DNA from: Nymphaea colorata
Lineage: Eukaryota; Streptophyta; Magnoliopsida; Nymphaeales; Nymphaeaceae
Assembly: GCF_008831285.2 (NCBI RefSeq)
Contig: NC_045144.1
Location: 9,711,886 to 9,775,885, forward strand
DNA: 64,000 nucleotides
Direction: 5' to 3'
The notes below the pieces were generated by a model. That model was not told the origin of the DNA and ran no database searches. It worked only from the letters and a program-made list of their open reading frames with translations. Position 1 is the first letter of the stretch, and the number at the start of each line of letters is the position of its first letter. The translations under genes and the position numbers were made by a program. Positions 19,859 to 30,700 of the stretch are shown here, piece after piece.

Positions 19859-20602
19859 ATGGCTGAGAACGGTAAATCTGAAGGGTCTACTGAATACAAG
19901 ATGTGTGGGAATTCCTTTTCTTATGAAACCACGATCAAGCTCAATGGTTCCAATTACGAAATATGGTCTAGGGTATTCATAATGTCGATGGCTGGCCATA
20001 TGAAGAAATATATTCTTGAGGAGGATGAACCTACTGAGAAAAAAGGGATATATGCTGCATGGGATGAAGATAATTATATTGTTATGTCTTGGATTATGAA
20101 TAGTGTGGAGTCTCATATAGCCCCAACTATTGCATATTATACCAAGGCCAAGGATATGTGGTCTTTCTTGAGGAAGACATACTCACATGCCACTAATGTA
20201 GTCAAAATCCTACAACTGGAAGAGGAGTTATGCAACATACGGCAAAGGGATCAGGACCTATCTCAGTATTTTGCTACATTGATTGCTGCATATGAACGGT
20301 TAAAGGCTCTTCGTCCACCTTGCCAGCATTGCTATGCATCACACTTTGAAACTGGTATGGTAGTGAAGTTTCTATCTGGCCTAACTTTAGAATATTTTGT
20401 GACAAAGTCTCAAATTCTCACAGGCAGTGATCTTCCAGATCTAGCAGACACGTATAATAGGGTGAGTCGTCTTGCAGCCACTCTTTCTCAGAATACGCAT
20501 GACACACCAGTCTTTGCACTTGTGATATCAGGAGGACGGGGCCCTAGTTCTTTTGGTGGCACTAGGGGACGTGGTACACGCCGTGGTGCAGGACGTGGCT
20601 GA
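19859..20602 (+). pseudogene. gag: Copia D gag, truncated by TGA
   Basis: From ATG 19859 (MAENGKSEGSTEYKMCGNS) a 247-codon frame encodes a copia gag: the KLNGSNYEIWSRVF start typical of this family, a YSHATNVVKILQLEEEL helical segment, and a Gly/Arg-rich tail. TGA at 20600-20602 stops it just before the zinc knuckle, which is still visible downstream in the same frame (CSYCGKIGHLEDRC, about 20610-20655). Before the stop mutation, gag would have run on into protease. Confidence 0.85.
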
Positions 20603-22516
20603 TTTCAGTGCTCTTATTGTGGCAAAATTGGTCATCTAGAGGATCGTTGTTGGGACAAGCATCCTCACCTCCGTTCGAACGTCTCCTCTGGACGTGGAGG
20701 AGGTAGAATTGCCACCGGCAAAGGTCCTTCTTCATCCCAAACAACTCATTCAAAGGCAACAATATCTATGGTTGAGTCTTCTACGGATTCTTCTATATCT
20801 ATGTCGTATTCCCTTAACTTAAGTAAGGATGAATATGATCGTGTTCTTGCTCAGAGGTCTGCTTCTACATCTTCTACACCTGCCGATGCTACTGTTATAG
20901 ATTCAGCCTTCTCTGTTGGTACTTCTACTGATGATCCAGGTTTGACATGGATGATAGATTCTGGTGCTTCTAGACATTGTTGTAATCAACCATAGAATTT
21001 TGCATCTTTTTTCAGATTCTCTACACCACAGCATGTCAGGCTGGCTGATGGCAAGCTGTCCCCTGTTTTGGGCAGCGGTGATATCTACCTCCCACATTTA
21101 GGCACTGTTACACGTGTGCTATATGCCCCTTAGTTTCCTGTTAATTTGTTATCTATTAAACAAATAGCTATTGATTTAAAGTGTAAAGTCATTTTTGACC
21201 CTGGTTCTTGCTCTTTTCAGGACTTACTAACTGGGAAGATGATTGGTGGCGGCCATGAACGTGAGAGACTTTATTTTCTGTCGATCCCGATTGATGTTGC
21301 TGCATCTTCAGTCCCTTCGAAGCCTTCTCCTTTCCAATGGCATCTCAGACTGGGTCATCCGTCAGTACCAAAACTTCATCGCATGTTTCCAAATATTCCT
21401 ACATCAGAGTCATTCTTATGTGATGCTTGTTAGTTGGGCAAGCATACATTGAGCGTCTTTCCTTTGAGTTAGGGTCCGTCGAGTCAGAGTCTGTTTGATC
21501 TTATTCATGTGGATGTATAGTCGGGTTCCTTTTCGGTCACATTTTCGATATTATCTTGTTTTAGTGGATGATTTTACTAGAGTCAGTTGGGTTTTCTTGT
21601 TAAGGGAAAGATTTGAAGTCATATGTATTCTTCAAAATTTTATCAAGGAAATAAAAACTCAGTTTGGACTCATCGTAAAAAATATTCGCACTGATAATGC
21701 TCTTGAATTCAAGTCTTCCATTCTACTTTAGTTTTATGTCAACCATGGAATTCGACCTCAATATACTTGTCCACATACGTCCCAACAAAATGGTGTAGCT
21801 GAACGCAAACAATGACAACTCCTAAATGTGGCTCGTACCCTTATGCTACATTCTCACATGCCTGCCTATTTTTGGGGTGATGGTATTCTTACTGCATGTT
21901 ACCTCATTAATAGATTACTCTCTTCCTCCATCCAAGAACGTATTCCCATTCAAATTCTATATCCAGGGCGTTCATTATTCCATTTACCTCCTAAAGTTTT
22001 TGGATGCACTTGCTTTGCACATATTCTAGGCCCAAACAAAAATAAACTTGGTGCCCAAGCCATCAAATGTGTCTTTATTGGCTACTCAGCCAATCAAAAA
22101 GGATATAAATGCTTTGATCCCCTGACTAAGAAAGACATTATCAGTGTGGATGTTACCTTCTTTGAGTCTCGTCTTTATTTTTCTCCGTCAAGTCACTCTT
22201 TGTCTGAGATGCATGCACCTATACCTCTTCCTATTCCATCAGTGTCACTTGAGTCATTTCTACCATCTCAACCTAGATCACATGAACGTTTTCTTAATCC
22301 TCCGTTGGTTTACACTCGTCGTCTAGGTCCCTCTCTCAACCGTCCTCCAACATCGTCTCAAGAGGTAAGCTCCAGTGATAAGACTGACTCAGGTTTAAAT
22401 GATGACCATTCTGCAGCAGATCTCCCTATTGCCATTCGCAAAGGCAAGCGATAGTGCACATTACATCCTATTTCTAATTCTGTCTCTACTGCCCATCTGA
22501 GTACAAGTTTGGTGCA
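20603..22516 (+). pseudogene. pol: Copia D protease and integrase, multiple stops
   Basis: The frame continues in pieces: the pre-protease segment and protease (MIDSGASRHCCNQ, about 20950), pre-integrase (WHLRLGHPSVPK near 21340), the integrase first Asp region near 21500-21560, second Asp (IRTDNALEF near 21695), the NGVAERK Glu context near 21795, then the integrase C-terminus and linker (to 22454). In-frame stops sit near 20993, 21134, 21432, 21514, 21729, 21814 and 22452. At least four fit CAG-to-TAG, CGA-to-TGA or TGG-to-TAG changes. Element E separates this part from its reverse transcriptase. Confidence 0.85.
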
Positions 22517-22521
22517 GTTTG

Positions 22522-22686
22522 TGATGAATTTAAGAGAACTAATCTTTGATTAACCTCGAAAGAATCCCTAACTCCTCTTTATATAGACTAGAGGAGAGGG
22601 ATAAGTTACAAGAAAGTCATTAAAAAGAAACATTATTACACAAGTGCCCTCTCAAGCCTAATACTGAGTATAAACACGTCTTAACA
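22522..22686 (-). repeat. 3' LTR of copia E
   Basis: The 165-bp left-hand LTR runs TGATGAATTT...CTTAACA on the + strand, so its minus-strand start is TGTTAAGACG. It is identical by eye to the right-hand copy. Confidence 0.93.
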
Positions 22687-22693
22687 CTCCCCC

Positions 22694-24664
22694 TCAAGTT
22701 GGAGCGTATATGTCAAACAAGCTCAACTTGGAACAACAACTTTGGAATGGTCCTCTTGCAAGAGCTTTAGTAAAAATATCAGCAGTTTGCCCTGTAGTTG
22801 AAATATGGGAGGTACTTACAAACCCCTTTTGAATCATGTCTCTGGTATAGTGACAATCTACTTCAACATGCTTGGTTCTCTCATGGAAAGCAGGATTATT
22901 AGCAATAAACAGAGCAGCTTTGTTATCACCTAACAATTGCATAGGAAGAGGCACTTCCACAGTAAGATCCAACATCAGAGATCTAACCCACATAACTTCA
23001 GCAGTAGCCTGAGCCATAGCTCTATACTCAGATTCTGCACTTGATCTGGCAACCATTGTCTGCTTCTTACTCTTCCATGTGACCAAGTTGGATCCAATAA
23101 ACACACAAAACCCAGTAGTGGATTTTCTGTCAAGGTGACATCCCGCATAATCAGCATCAACATACACAGATATAGTGAGAGATGTACCATTTTGAAAGAA
23201 GAGTCCCATTCCTGGTGAATTTTTCAGATACCTGAGAATCATCATGGCAGCATCCCAATGGACTTTCTTGGGCTTATCCATAAATTGACTCACTACAGCA
23301 TATGCAATATCAGGTCGAGTAACAGTGATATATAGGAGCTTCCCAACAATCCCTCTATATTGTCTAGCATCAACATCTTCAGTATCATCATCATACAAGC
23401 GAGTATTGATGTCCATGGGTGTAGAGGCAGGTCGACATCCTAGCATACCTGTCTCTTGCAAAACATCAGTAACGTATTTCCTTTGGCACATGATAAGACC
23501 CTTCTGATTTCTGGCAAACTCAATACCTAGGAAATAGCGTAGCTCACCAAGATCCTTGGTGACAAAGTGTCGTCCAAGGACGCCCTTGATGTTGGAAATC
23601 CCCTGAATATCATCCCCTGTAACAATGATATCATCAACATAGACAAGAACTATCACTGTACCTGTAGAAGTTTTCTTGACAAAAAGGGAATGATCAGCCG
23701 AAGAACGTCTGAAGCCCTCATTCTCAATATTCTCTGATAATTTTTGAAACCAAGCTCGAGGACTTTGTTTCAGACCATAAATTGCCTTTCTCAATCTACA
23801 CACTTTCTGACACTCCCCCTCAGCAACAAACCCTGGTGGTTGCTGCATATACACTTCTTCATGTAGGTCACCATACAGAAAGGCATTTTTGACATCAAGC
23901 TGTGATAGAGACCAATTCTTGCTGACGGCAACAGCGAGAAGAACCCGTAAAGAAGCATGTCGTGCCACAGGAGAGAAGGTATCATAATAATCAACCCCAT
24001 AAGTCTGAGTATAGCCTTTTGCAACCAGGCGAGCCTTATATCTCTCAATGCTGCCATCTGCTCTGTATTTAACAGTAAATACCCATCGACAACCGACAAT
24101 AGCTGCATCAGATGAAGGAGTAACTAGTGTCCAGGTGCCTCTAGACTGAAGGGCATCCATCTCTTCTTGCATAGCTGCGGCCCATTTGGGATCAGAAAGA
24201 GCGTCCATGGGAGTCTGTGGAAGAGCTACAGCCGACAGTCCCTTGACAAACTGTCGGTAAGTAGGAGTGAGTCGAGCCATGGACAAATGACCAGAGAGAG
24301 GATGCATAGTGCAACTGCGTTTGCCTTTCCTTTGAGCAATAGGCATATCAAGTTCATTAATATGAGGACCAGTAGCATGCTCTGGAGAGTCCCCTGTGGC
24401 ATCATCACATAAAGAATGGTCAGCAGGATTTGTGTGTTCAGGAAGTACCTTGGGCATGCTGGGTGAAGGCACAGGAGCACAGGGGGCAGGTTGAACAGGT
24501 TTAGTGCGACGTTGGTAGATAGCCCCAAAACGCGAAGCAACGGGTTGTGGAGAACTCATGAGAGGTAAAGGAAGATGGACTTCATCACTAAATTCAGGCA
24601 CCCTTAATTGAGTTCCATTTGGAGAGAAATAAGAGGTGGACTCAAAAAAATGTAACATCAGCAC
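22694..24664 (-). CDS. pol: Copia E pol, second part: linker, reverse transcriptase, RNase H
   Basis: An uninterrupted 656-codon frame, or about 650 codons after the frame change. It covers the end of integrase (FESTSYFSPNGTQ), a Pro-rich linker, the LDMPIAQRKGKRSCTMHP segment, reverse transcriptase ([20 protein letters not shown]; active site VYVDDIIVTGDD near 23630) and RNase H (YVDADYAGC near 23155, SSAESEYRAMA near 23020, DNKAALFIANNP near 22905). It stops at DIYAPT just before the purine tract. The ATG at 24664 is not a real start: a one-base change at 24644-24650 puts it in frame with the gag-integrase frame upstream. It makes cDNA and degrades the RNA strand during transposition. Confidence 0.92.
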   Translation of the reverse strand: MLMLHFFESTSYFSPNGTQLRVPEFSDEVHLPLPLMSSPQPVASRFGAIYQRRTKPVQPAPCAPVPSPSMPKVLPEHTNPADHSLCDDATGDSPEHATGPHINELDMPIAQRKGKRSCTMHPLSGHLSMARLTPTYRQFVKGLSAVALPQTPMDALSDPKWAAAMQEEMDALQSRGTWTLVTPSSDAAIVGCRWVFTVKYRADGSIERYKARLVAKGYTQTYGVDYYDTFSPVARHASLRVLLAVAVSKNWSLSQLDVKNAFLYGDLHEEVYMQQPPGFVAEGECQKVCRLRKAIYGLKQSPRAWFQKLSENIENEGFRRSSADHSLFVKKTSTGTVIVLVYVDDIIVTGDDIQGISNIKGVLGRHFVTKDLGELRYFLGIEFARNQKGLIMCQRKYVTDVLQETGMLGCRPASTPMDINTRLYDDDTEDVDARQYRGIVGKLLYITVTRPDIAYAVVSQFMDKPKKVHWDAAMMILRYLKNSPGMGLFFQNGTSLTISVYVDADYAGCHLDRKSTTGFCVFIGSNLVTWKSKKQTMVARSSAESEYRAMAQATAEVMWVRSLMLDLTVEVPLPMQLLGDNKAALFIANNPAFHERTKHVEVDCHYTRDMIQKGFVSTSHISTTGQTADIFTKALARGPFQSCCSKLSLFDIYAPT

Positions 24665-26927
24665 TCACATAATATCGACGAGTAGAAGGATCATAACAAC
24701 GATATCCCTTTTGAGTGCGGGAATAACCAACAAAGATCGTTTTGATAGCCCGAGGGGATAACTTATCTCTCCCAGGACCAAGCAACTGAACAAAGGCAAC
24801 ACATCCAAAAATACGAGGTGCAACAGAAAACAATTCTCTGTCAGGAAAAAGAACTGAGAAAGGAATAAGATCTCCCAACACGGATGACGGCATGCGATTA
24901 ATAAGATAGCATGCGGTAAGAACAGCATCTCCCCAATAAGAATGGGGAACATGGCTGTGTATGATAATGGTTCTGGCGACATCAAGAATATGGCGGTGTT
25001 TTCTTTCAGCAACCCCGTTTTGTTGAGAGGTATAGGCACAAGAAGTTTGGTGAATGATACCCTTATCCCTGAAAAATTGTTCTAAAGAGGAAGCACAGAA
25101 CTCAAGAGCATTGTCAGAGCGCACAATCTTGACACAAGTATCAAACTGAGTCAGAATTTCATTGATAAAATTTTTGATTACATGACCCGCTTCAGATTTG
25201 TGTTTCATAAGAAAAACCCAACTAACACGACTGTAATCATCAACAGCAACAAGATAATACCGATGACCCTGAAGGTCAGGAGTACGACTCGGGCCCCAAA
25301 CATCAAAATGAAGTAACTCAAACACAGAGTGGCTACTTCTACTGGACCGCGGAGGAAAGGATGACCGATGGTGTTTGCCTAACTGACAAGACTCACATTG
25401 AAAAGATGACTTATGCGACAGCTGAGGGAGAACATGCAGCAGTTTCTGAAACGGGAGATGTCCAAAACGTAAATGCCAAGTATAGGCCGAGGATGAGGAC
25501 GACCCCGACGAGGTAGATCCAGCAAAGGGAAAGGAATGCACTAGCCTGTAGAGACCTCCCTGTTCACGGCCACTGCCAATCACCCTGCCCGTCAGTATAT
25601 CCTGAAACACAAGAGAGGAAGAGTCAAATATAGCACGACAATTTAATTCTCTGGTAATCTGACTGATAGAAAGTAGGCTATGGGGGAATTCTGGTGCATG
25701 AAGAACGTGCTGCAGCGGCAATGATGAAGTAAGTTGGACCTCTCCATGTCCAACAACTGGTGAATCTTTTCCATCTGCTAGAATAACCGAACGACCCGGT
25801 GGAGTAGGGACGTAAGAGGTGAATTGCGTCTTATCCCCACAGAGATGTGTCGATGCACCAGAATCAATAAGCCGATCTGTAGTGTCAGGAGCAGAGCAGA
25901 CTGTACAGGCAGAATACATACCAGATGAAGAAGCACTCGCAGCGGTAGGAACAGTAGAAGTGGTCGGACCAGGGGTTTGATGGGTGCTGTCGCCAATCAA
26001 GTGCCGCAATTGAGAGAGAATGTCATCTACATGCAACTCACTGGAGGAGGCAGTGTGCTGAGGCTTAGGCTGCTCAGGAGAATCAGTAGATACAGTCTGA
26101 TTTGCAAAAGCTGGACGACCATGTTTCTGCCAACACTTATCCACAGTATGACCAATGCGGTGACAAAACTGACATACAGGGCGCGAAGGGGTATTGCCAC
26201 GGCCACGGCCCCCTCGTCCTCTGGCAAAAAAGGGTCCACCTCTGCCACGAGTAGCAAGCATAGCAGAAGTGGTATCAGGAACAGTCGATGCAGAGATCGG
26301 AATTCTGCTGAGCCTACTATAAGCCTCATCAATAGGAGGAATCGAGGGACTAGTAAGCATTTGGTTCTTTGCGGATTCATAAACAGAGTCTAAACCAGAA
26401 AGAAAGACCCCTACCATAAGCATATCTCTGTATGCCTTTTGTTGTTCACACTTGCATGCGGGAAAGTAGCTATTCAGTCTCTCAAACATGGACTTGAGAC
26501 TAGAATAATAAGTGTGAAGAGGTCTGCCATCTTGTCGCATCTGATGGATATCATGATGAAGCTGCATAATGCGCGTTTCATTTCTTGCCTGTGAATACGT
26601 GGCAGGAAGGGAATCCCACATATCCTTTGCACTGTCCTTGTGCAAGACTTCATTTGCAATTTCTTGAGAGAGAGTACCAACAATCCATACCATAACCAAC
26701 GAATTATCTTTAAACCAAGTAGTATATTTTCCTACCTTCTGTACGGGCTCGGGCTCCAATATGAGATGTTCCTTCTCATGAGCGATCAAAGTTCTTTTTA
26801 CTTGCATGGCCCACATCTCGTAATTACCCCCATCCATTTTGGTGATAATGCTGGAAAATGGGGAACTCTTCATCTCTCCCGACGATACAAAGGAAGAGGT
26901 ATTAGCGCCACTACTAATTTCAGACAT
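24642..26927 (-). CDS. gag-pol: Copia E gag, protease and integrase
   Basis: An uninterrupted 761-codon frame starts at ATG 26927 (MSEISSGANTSS). Domains in order: gag (KMDGGNYEMWAMQVKR onwards); CCHC knuckle CQFCHRIGHTVDKC (about 26137-26178); aspartic protease LIDSGASTHLCGD (near 25850); pre-integrase WHLRFGH...CESC; integrase catalytic residues in HFDVWGPSR (near 25295), IVRSDNALEF (near 25110) and NGVAERKHRH (near 25000); integrase C-terminus to VTFF. It ends at a T7 run (A7 at 24644-24650 on the + strand) where six T would keep the frame open into reverse transcriptase. With identical LTRs, this is the best candidate for a recently mobile element in the window. Confidence 0.93.
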   Translation of the reverse strand: MSEISSGANTSSFVSSGEMKSSPFSSIITKMDGGNYEMWAMQVKRTLIAHEKEHLILEPEPVQKVGKYTTWFKDNSLVMVWIVGTLSQEIANEVLHKDSAKDMWDSLPATYSQARNETRIMQLHHDIHQMRQDGRPLHTYYSSLKSMFERLNSYFPACKCEQQKAYRDMLMVGVFLSGLDSVYESAKNQMLTSPSIPPIDEAYSRLSRIPISASTVPDTTSAMLATRGRGGPFFARGRGGRGRGNTPSRPVCQFCHRIGHTVDKCWQKHGRPAFANQTVSTDSPEQPKPQHTASSSELHVDDILSQLRHLIGDSTHQTPGPTTSTVPTAASASSSGMYSACTVCSAPDTTDRLIDSGASTHLCGDKTQFTSYVPTPPGRSVILADGKDSPVVGHGEVQLTSSLPLQHVLHAPEFPHSLLSISQITRELNCRAIFDSSSLVFQDILTGRVIGSGREQGGLYRLVHSFPFAGSTSSGSSSSSAYTWHLRFGHLPFQKLLHVLPQLSHKSSFQCESCQLGKHHRSSFPPRSSRSSHSVFELLHFDVWGPSRTPDLQGHRYYLVAVDDYSRVSWVFLMKHKSEAGHVIKNFINEILTQFDTCVKIVRSDNALEFCASSLEQFFRDKGIIHQTSCAYTSQQNGVAERKHRHILDVARTIIIHSHVPHSYWGDAVLTACYLINRMPSSVLGDLIPFSVLFPDRELFSVAPRIFGCVAFVQLLGPGRDKLSPRAIKTIFVGYSRTQKGYRCYDPSTRRYYVSADVTFF

Positions 26928-27534
26928 CTTTCAACACAAAGGAGGAAACCGAGCCACGGAATAGGAAGTGCAGGCAAAAGAATACAATCACATATCGAAA
27001 GACAACATGCTGATCATGAAGCAATATGTAGTTAACGCAGGTAGCAATCCAAAAATCTGATCGGCGAGAAGAGGCAACAGCAGAGCTGAACGAAGAGAGA
27101 TACCAGAGACGACGCTGAGAAGAAAATCAGCGTGCAGAACCACGGGCAGAGCAGCGGCGGAGCAGCATGCAGCGGAGGAGCAGCGTGCAGAGCAGCGGCG
27201 GAGCAGAAAGACGCTGAGAGGAAAATCAGCGTTGAGGCGGCGGCGAAGATGACAGGCGAAGATGTGGTGGCGAAGATGACAGGCGAAGCAGTCTGCTGGG
27301 CGGAGCAACGGCAGAGTGCACACGCGGTAGCGGCGCAGGCGGAGGCGGCGCAGGCAGACAATGGGTAGGGCGACGAGGGGCAGCAGGGATGGATCAGGCG
27401 GCAATGGACAGGACGGCAAAGGGGCGGCAATGGACAGCGGGCGGCAATGGACAGGGCGGCGGCAACTGACGCCGATCAGGCGGCGGCCGGCGCCGCTCAG
27501 TCGGCGACAACTTGCTGAGGAGGAGACGGCTGGT
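26928..27534 (-). other. Copia E leader, CGG-rich
   Basis: This untranslated region lies between the primer site and the gag start. Positions 27130-27530 are dense in GGC/GCA/CGG triplets, with near-repeats such as GCAGAGCAGCGGCGGAGCAG and GCGAAGATGACAGGCGAAGA. Open frames are low complexity and not supported as genes. Confidence 0.7.
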
Positions 27535-27546
27535 GCTCTGATACCA

Positions 27547-27711
27547 TGATGAATTTAAGAGAACTAATCTTTGATTAACCTCGAAAGAATCCCTAACTCC
27601 TCTTTATATAGACTAGAGGAGAGGGATAAGTTACAAGAAAGTCATTAAAAAGAAACATTATTACACAAGTGCCCTCTCAAGCCTAATACTGAGTATAAAC
27701 ACGTCTTAACA
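27547..27711 (-). repeat. 5' LTR of copia E
   Basis: The right-hand 165-bp LTR is flanked inside by the minus-strand primer site and outside by GTTTG. It is identical by eye to the left-hand LTR. Confidence 0.93.
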
Positions 27712-27716
27712 GTTTG

Positions 27717-29280
27717 ATCAAGCTCTGTCCAGTCATGTTATCCCGTCCTCTCACCATCATGCTTTGTTAGATCCACGTTGGCGACAAGCCATGCAGGAGG
27801 AAATGGATTCTCTTCTTTCTAGGGAGACTTGGGATTTGGTAGACCCCCCGACGGACTGTGATGTGGTTGGATCACGATGGGTATTCACCATCAAGTATCA
27901 TTCTGATTATTCAGTTGAAAGGTTCAAGGCCCGTCTTGTCGCAAAAGGTTATACTCAGACTTATGGTGTTGACTTCTTGGAGACATTTTCGCCTGTGGCT
28001 CTGTTGGGCACTATTCGATTGATTATATCTCCTGCTGTCCAGCGAGAGTGCTGTCTTTTTCAACTGGATGTGAAAAATGCCTTTCTGTATGGAGACCTCT
28101 CTGAAACCATCTATATGCAGCAACCACCTGGTCTTGAGCGACAGGGGGAGTGTTCCAAGGTATGCAAATTAAAGATGGCGATTTATAGACTTAAACAGAG
28201 TCCTCGTGCATGGTTCCAAAAACTTACTGAGGTGTTATCTACGTGTGGATTTCACCGATCCTAGCTTGATCACTCATTGTTTATCAAGCGAAGCTCAACA
28301 GGAATGGTGATATTGATTGTCTACGTGGATGATTTTGTTCTTACCGGGGAAAATGATCAAGAGATAGCTCAAACAAAGGAGTTTTTATAGCAACATTTTG
28401 TTACAAAAGACCTAGGACAACTCCGTTATTTTCTTGGTATTGAGGTGGCTCGTAGTAATAAAGGAGTTGTAGTGTCTCAAAGGAAATATGTTCTTGATCT
28501 TCTGCAGGAAACAAGACTATTGGGGGCTAAACCTGCCACACTTCCTATGAATCCTCGCATTCATATACATGATGATGACTCAGAGCTGTTTGACTCCAGA
28601 TCTTACTGATCTCTGATAAGGAAACTGTTATATTTGACTGTCACTGCCCCGACATTAGCTTTGCTGTGAATAAGTTAAGCCAGTTCATGGAAAAACCCCG
28701 GAAAGTTCATTGGGATGCTGCTCTCATGATTGTCAGATACTTAAAATTAGCCCCAGGAAAGGGGCTATGGTTCGAAAAGGGAGAATGTGTTGACATCGAA
28801 GCATGTAGTGATGCTGATTATGCAGGGTCTGTAGATGACAGGAAGTCTACTACAGGTTTTTATCTCTTTGTGAGAGGTAATCTTATTTCCTAGAGGAGCA
28901 AGAAGCAGAATGTGGTGGCTCGTTCTAGTGCTGAGTCGGAATATAGGGCTATGGCTAAAACTGCGACTGAAATGTCGTGGGTTAGATCACTACTTTTAAA
29001 GTTGGGTTTTTCAGTGAATCTCCCAATGAAGATGTATTGTGACAACAAGGCAGCTACATATATTGCTAACAATCCTGTCTTCCATGAGAGGACTAAACAC
29101 ATTGAAGTGGATTGCCATTATATTCGAGACTTAGTCAAGAAGGAATTGTTAGCACTATTCATGTCTCCTCAAAAGATCAGGCAGCTGATATCCTCACTAA
29201 AGCTCTTCTTCTAGGCAATTTCTTGAGATGTTGTAACACGCTGAGCATGATTGATATATATGCTTCAGCTTGAGGGGGAG
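27717..29280 (+). pseudogene. pol: Copia D reverse transcriptase and RNase H, broken
   Basis: The second half of the D polyprotein resumes right after element E. It runs through DPRWRQAMQEEMDSL (27770), [29 protein letters not shown] (28065), the RT active site read as VYVDDFVLTG (near 28325), then RNase H (CSDADYAGSVDDRKST near 28805, SSAESEYRAMA near 28923, DNKAATYIANNP near 29040). Breaks: TAG near 28262, TAG near 28387, TGA near 28607, a small deletion near 28645, TAG near 28892 and a frameshift near 29160. Most stops fit CAG-to-TAG, CGA-to-TGA or TGG-to-TAG transitions. Confidence 0.88.
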
Positions 29281-29459
29281 TGTTAAAATGTAGAAGAGTT
29301 TTTCTGAAATATTAGAAAGTTAGGGAGGAGGTCTTTAAATAGTTTCTTATAGTTGTTGGACTAGTTTTGTAAAGTCTCCAACCCTAATCTCTTTTAATAG
29401 AGATTAGGGTTACGTTAATGAGTATGCTTTTCGGCTCTCAATCTCTTTCTCTTGTAACA
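29281..29459 (+). repeat. 3' LTR of copia D
   Basis: It starts TGTTAAAATG after TTGAGGGGGAG and ends CTTGTAACA, followed by ACCTA. About seven differences from the 5' LTR are visible. Confidence 0.92.
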
Positions 29460-29464
29460 ACCTA

Positions 29465-30458
29465 ATACAGATTGCATAAAACCTATGGTTGTCTTTGGAT
29501 GACACTTTGAAAAAACATCATTTTGTGAAGAAACAGGTTTTGTGACAACCTAGTTTTCTAACTAGTTTGAGCAACCTGGTTTGTATATTTGGATGAAGAC
29601 ACTACAATGAGGTTTTCTATGAAAAGTATCGTAAGGGGCTTTGGGTGGGGGGGGTGGATGGGGTCTCTACAATGTCATTTTGTCAAAACTAGGTTTTTCA
29701 CAAATCCAGTTCTGGGCATCACCCATTCACACCTTAAACACCCATTTTTGGAAGCAAAACAACATTTAAGGATGTCATGTGAATATGCCCTGAGAATTAT
29801 ATTGGTTTATTTATTAGTTCTTATATTTTTGTATTTTTGCTAACTCTTCCTATTTACTTACCTTTTACATGCTCTCTGATGCATGGGTATGTTTGAAAAG
29901 GCGAAGCACCCATTTGGACATGGGGTGCGAGTATGGGCACGGGCCTGGACACGTTAACCTTAATTTTTTTAAATTTTTTTTGGGGTCTATTTTAGTATTT
30001 ATGTATTTTTTATGTATATTTTAATATTCTTTGTTCAATAATATATTTTTCTGAATATATATATATATATATATATATTGTGATGCTTCAATGTCATGCA
30101 CAATTGAACATCAAAAGGAAATAGAGACAGAGATTTTATGTTTAGTTTTAATAAGGTCACTATGACCCAACAGAATCTGAACAATCACACACCTACTTAG
30201 TTAGCATAGGCTTGATCTGTCTATTTATTAATTTATTTGTTCATTTATTTGCTTTCTTGATTACTGACGTGGCTGATTACTGTGTGACTCAGTTTGAGTC
30301 CGGTTTGTTGAAATGCTGAAGAAATCGGCAGAGTAAACTTAGTAAACCTTTTGAACTACAATCCAAGTATTATCACCGGTGCTGGAGTGTACTTGCCTCT
30401 AGTTATGATACTATCATTTTTCAACGGTTAATACAATGCATAAACTTTACACTCATGT
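29465..30458. other. Unassigned intronic DNA with an (AT)n run
   Basis: AT-rich sequence with no recognisable exon or transposon protein. It holds an AT dinucleotide run at about 30056-30080 and a G-rich run at 29647-29656. It is presumed host intron. Confidence 0.5.
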
Positions 30459-30700
30459 TGTTGAAAGTAGAAACTTTATATTTAAATGTGGTAGTTTTTT
30501 TATTATTTAAAAGTTAGAGTCTTCTTTAGTCATTTATACCTTTATCTGTCTCTCTTGTGTAAAGACTCTAGCCGACCCCTATTCTCTCTTTAAATAGGAG
30601 ATTAGGGTTAGCAATGAAAGTACGATAGTTTATTCTCACTCTCTCTCTATCTCTTTCTCGTTCTCTTTTGTTCTCTCTCTTTTCTCCATCTTCTGCAGCA
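30459..30700 (+). repeat. 5' LTR of relic copia F
   Basis: It ends CTTCTGCAGCA directly before a primer site, TGGTATCAGAGA, at 30701. It contains a CT-rich transcribed-looking region and TTTAAATAGGAGATTAGGGTTAGC, similar in layout to the D LTR. The start TGTTGAAAGTAG at 30459 is my best estimate. No 3' LTR partner is present. Confidence 0.65.

Larger units (their letters stand above)
22522..27711 (-). mobile_element. Copia E: complete, very young, nested in copia D
   Basis: It is 5,190 bp, with 165-bp LTRs at 22522-22686 and 27547-27711 that look identical by eye. The perfect target duplication is GTTTG at 22517-22521 and 27712-27716. On the minus strand the primer site TGGTATCAGAGC (27535-27546) follows the 5' LTR, and the purine tract TTGAGGGGGAG precedes the 3' LTR. 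Coding capacity is complete apart from one frameshift in a T7 run. It splits copia D, whose two halves match the same polyprotein. Confidence 0.95.
18802..29459 (+). mobile_element. Copia D: complete but decayed, host of copia E
   Basis: It has LTRs of 180 and 179 bp at 18802-18981 and 29281-29459 and a perfect target duplication ACCTA at 18797-18801 and 29460-29464. The primer site is degenerate (TGGTATCAAAGC at 18982). The LTRs differ at about seven places by eye, so it is older than A1 and E. A minus-strand copia (22522-27711) is inserted in its linker region between integrase and reverse transcriptase. The coding region has about ten stops. Confidence 0.92.

Noticed and set aside
24642-24664. 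Programmed frameshift signal in copia E.
   Set aside because: A T7 run is more simply explained by a homopolymer indel. The gag-integrase/RT junction is not a usual place for programmed shifting in copia elements. Kept only as something to check.
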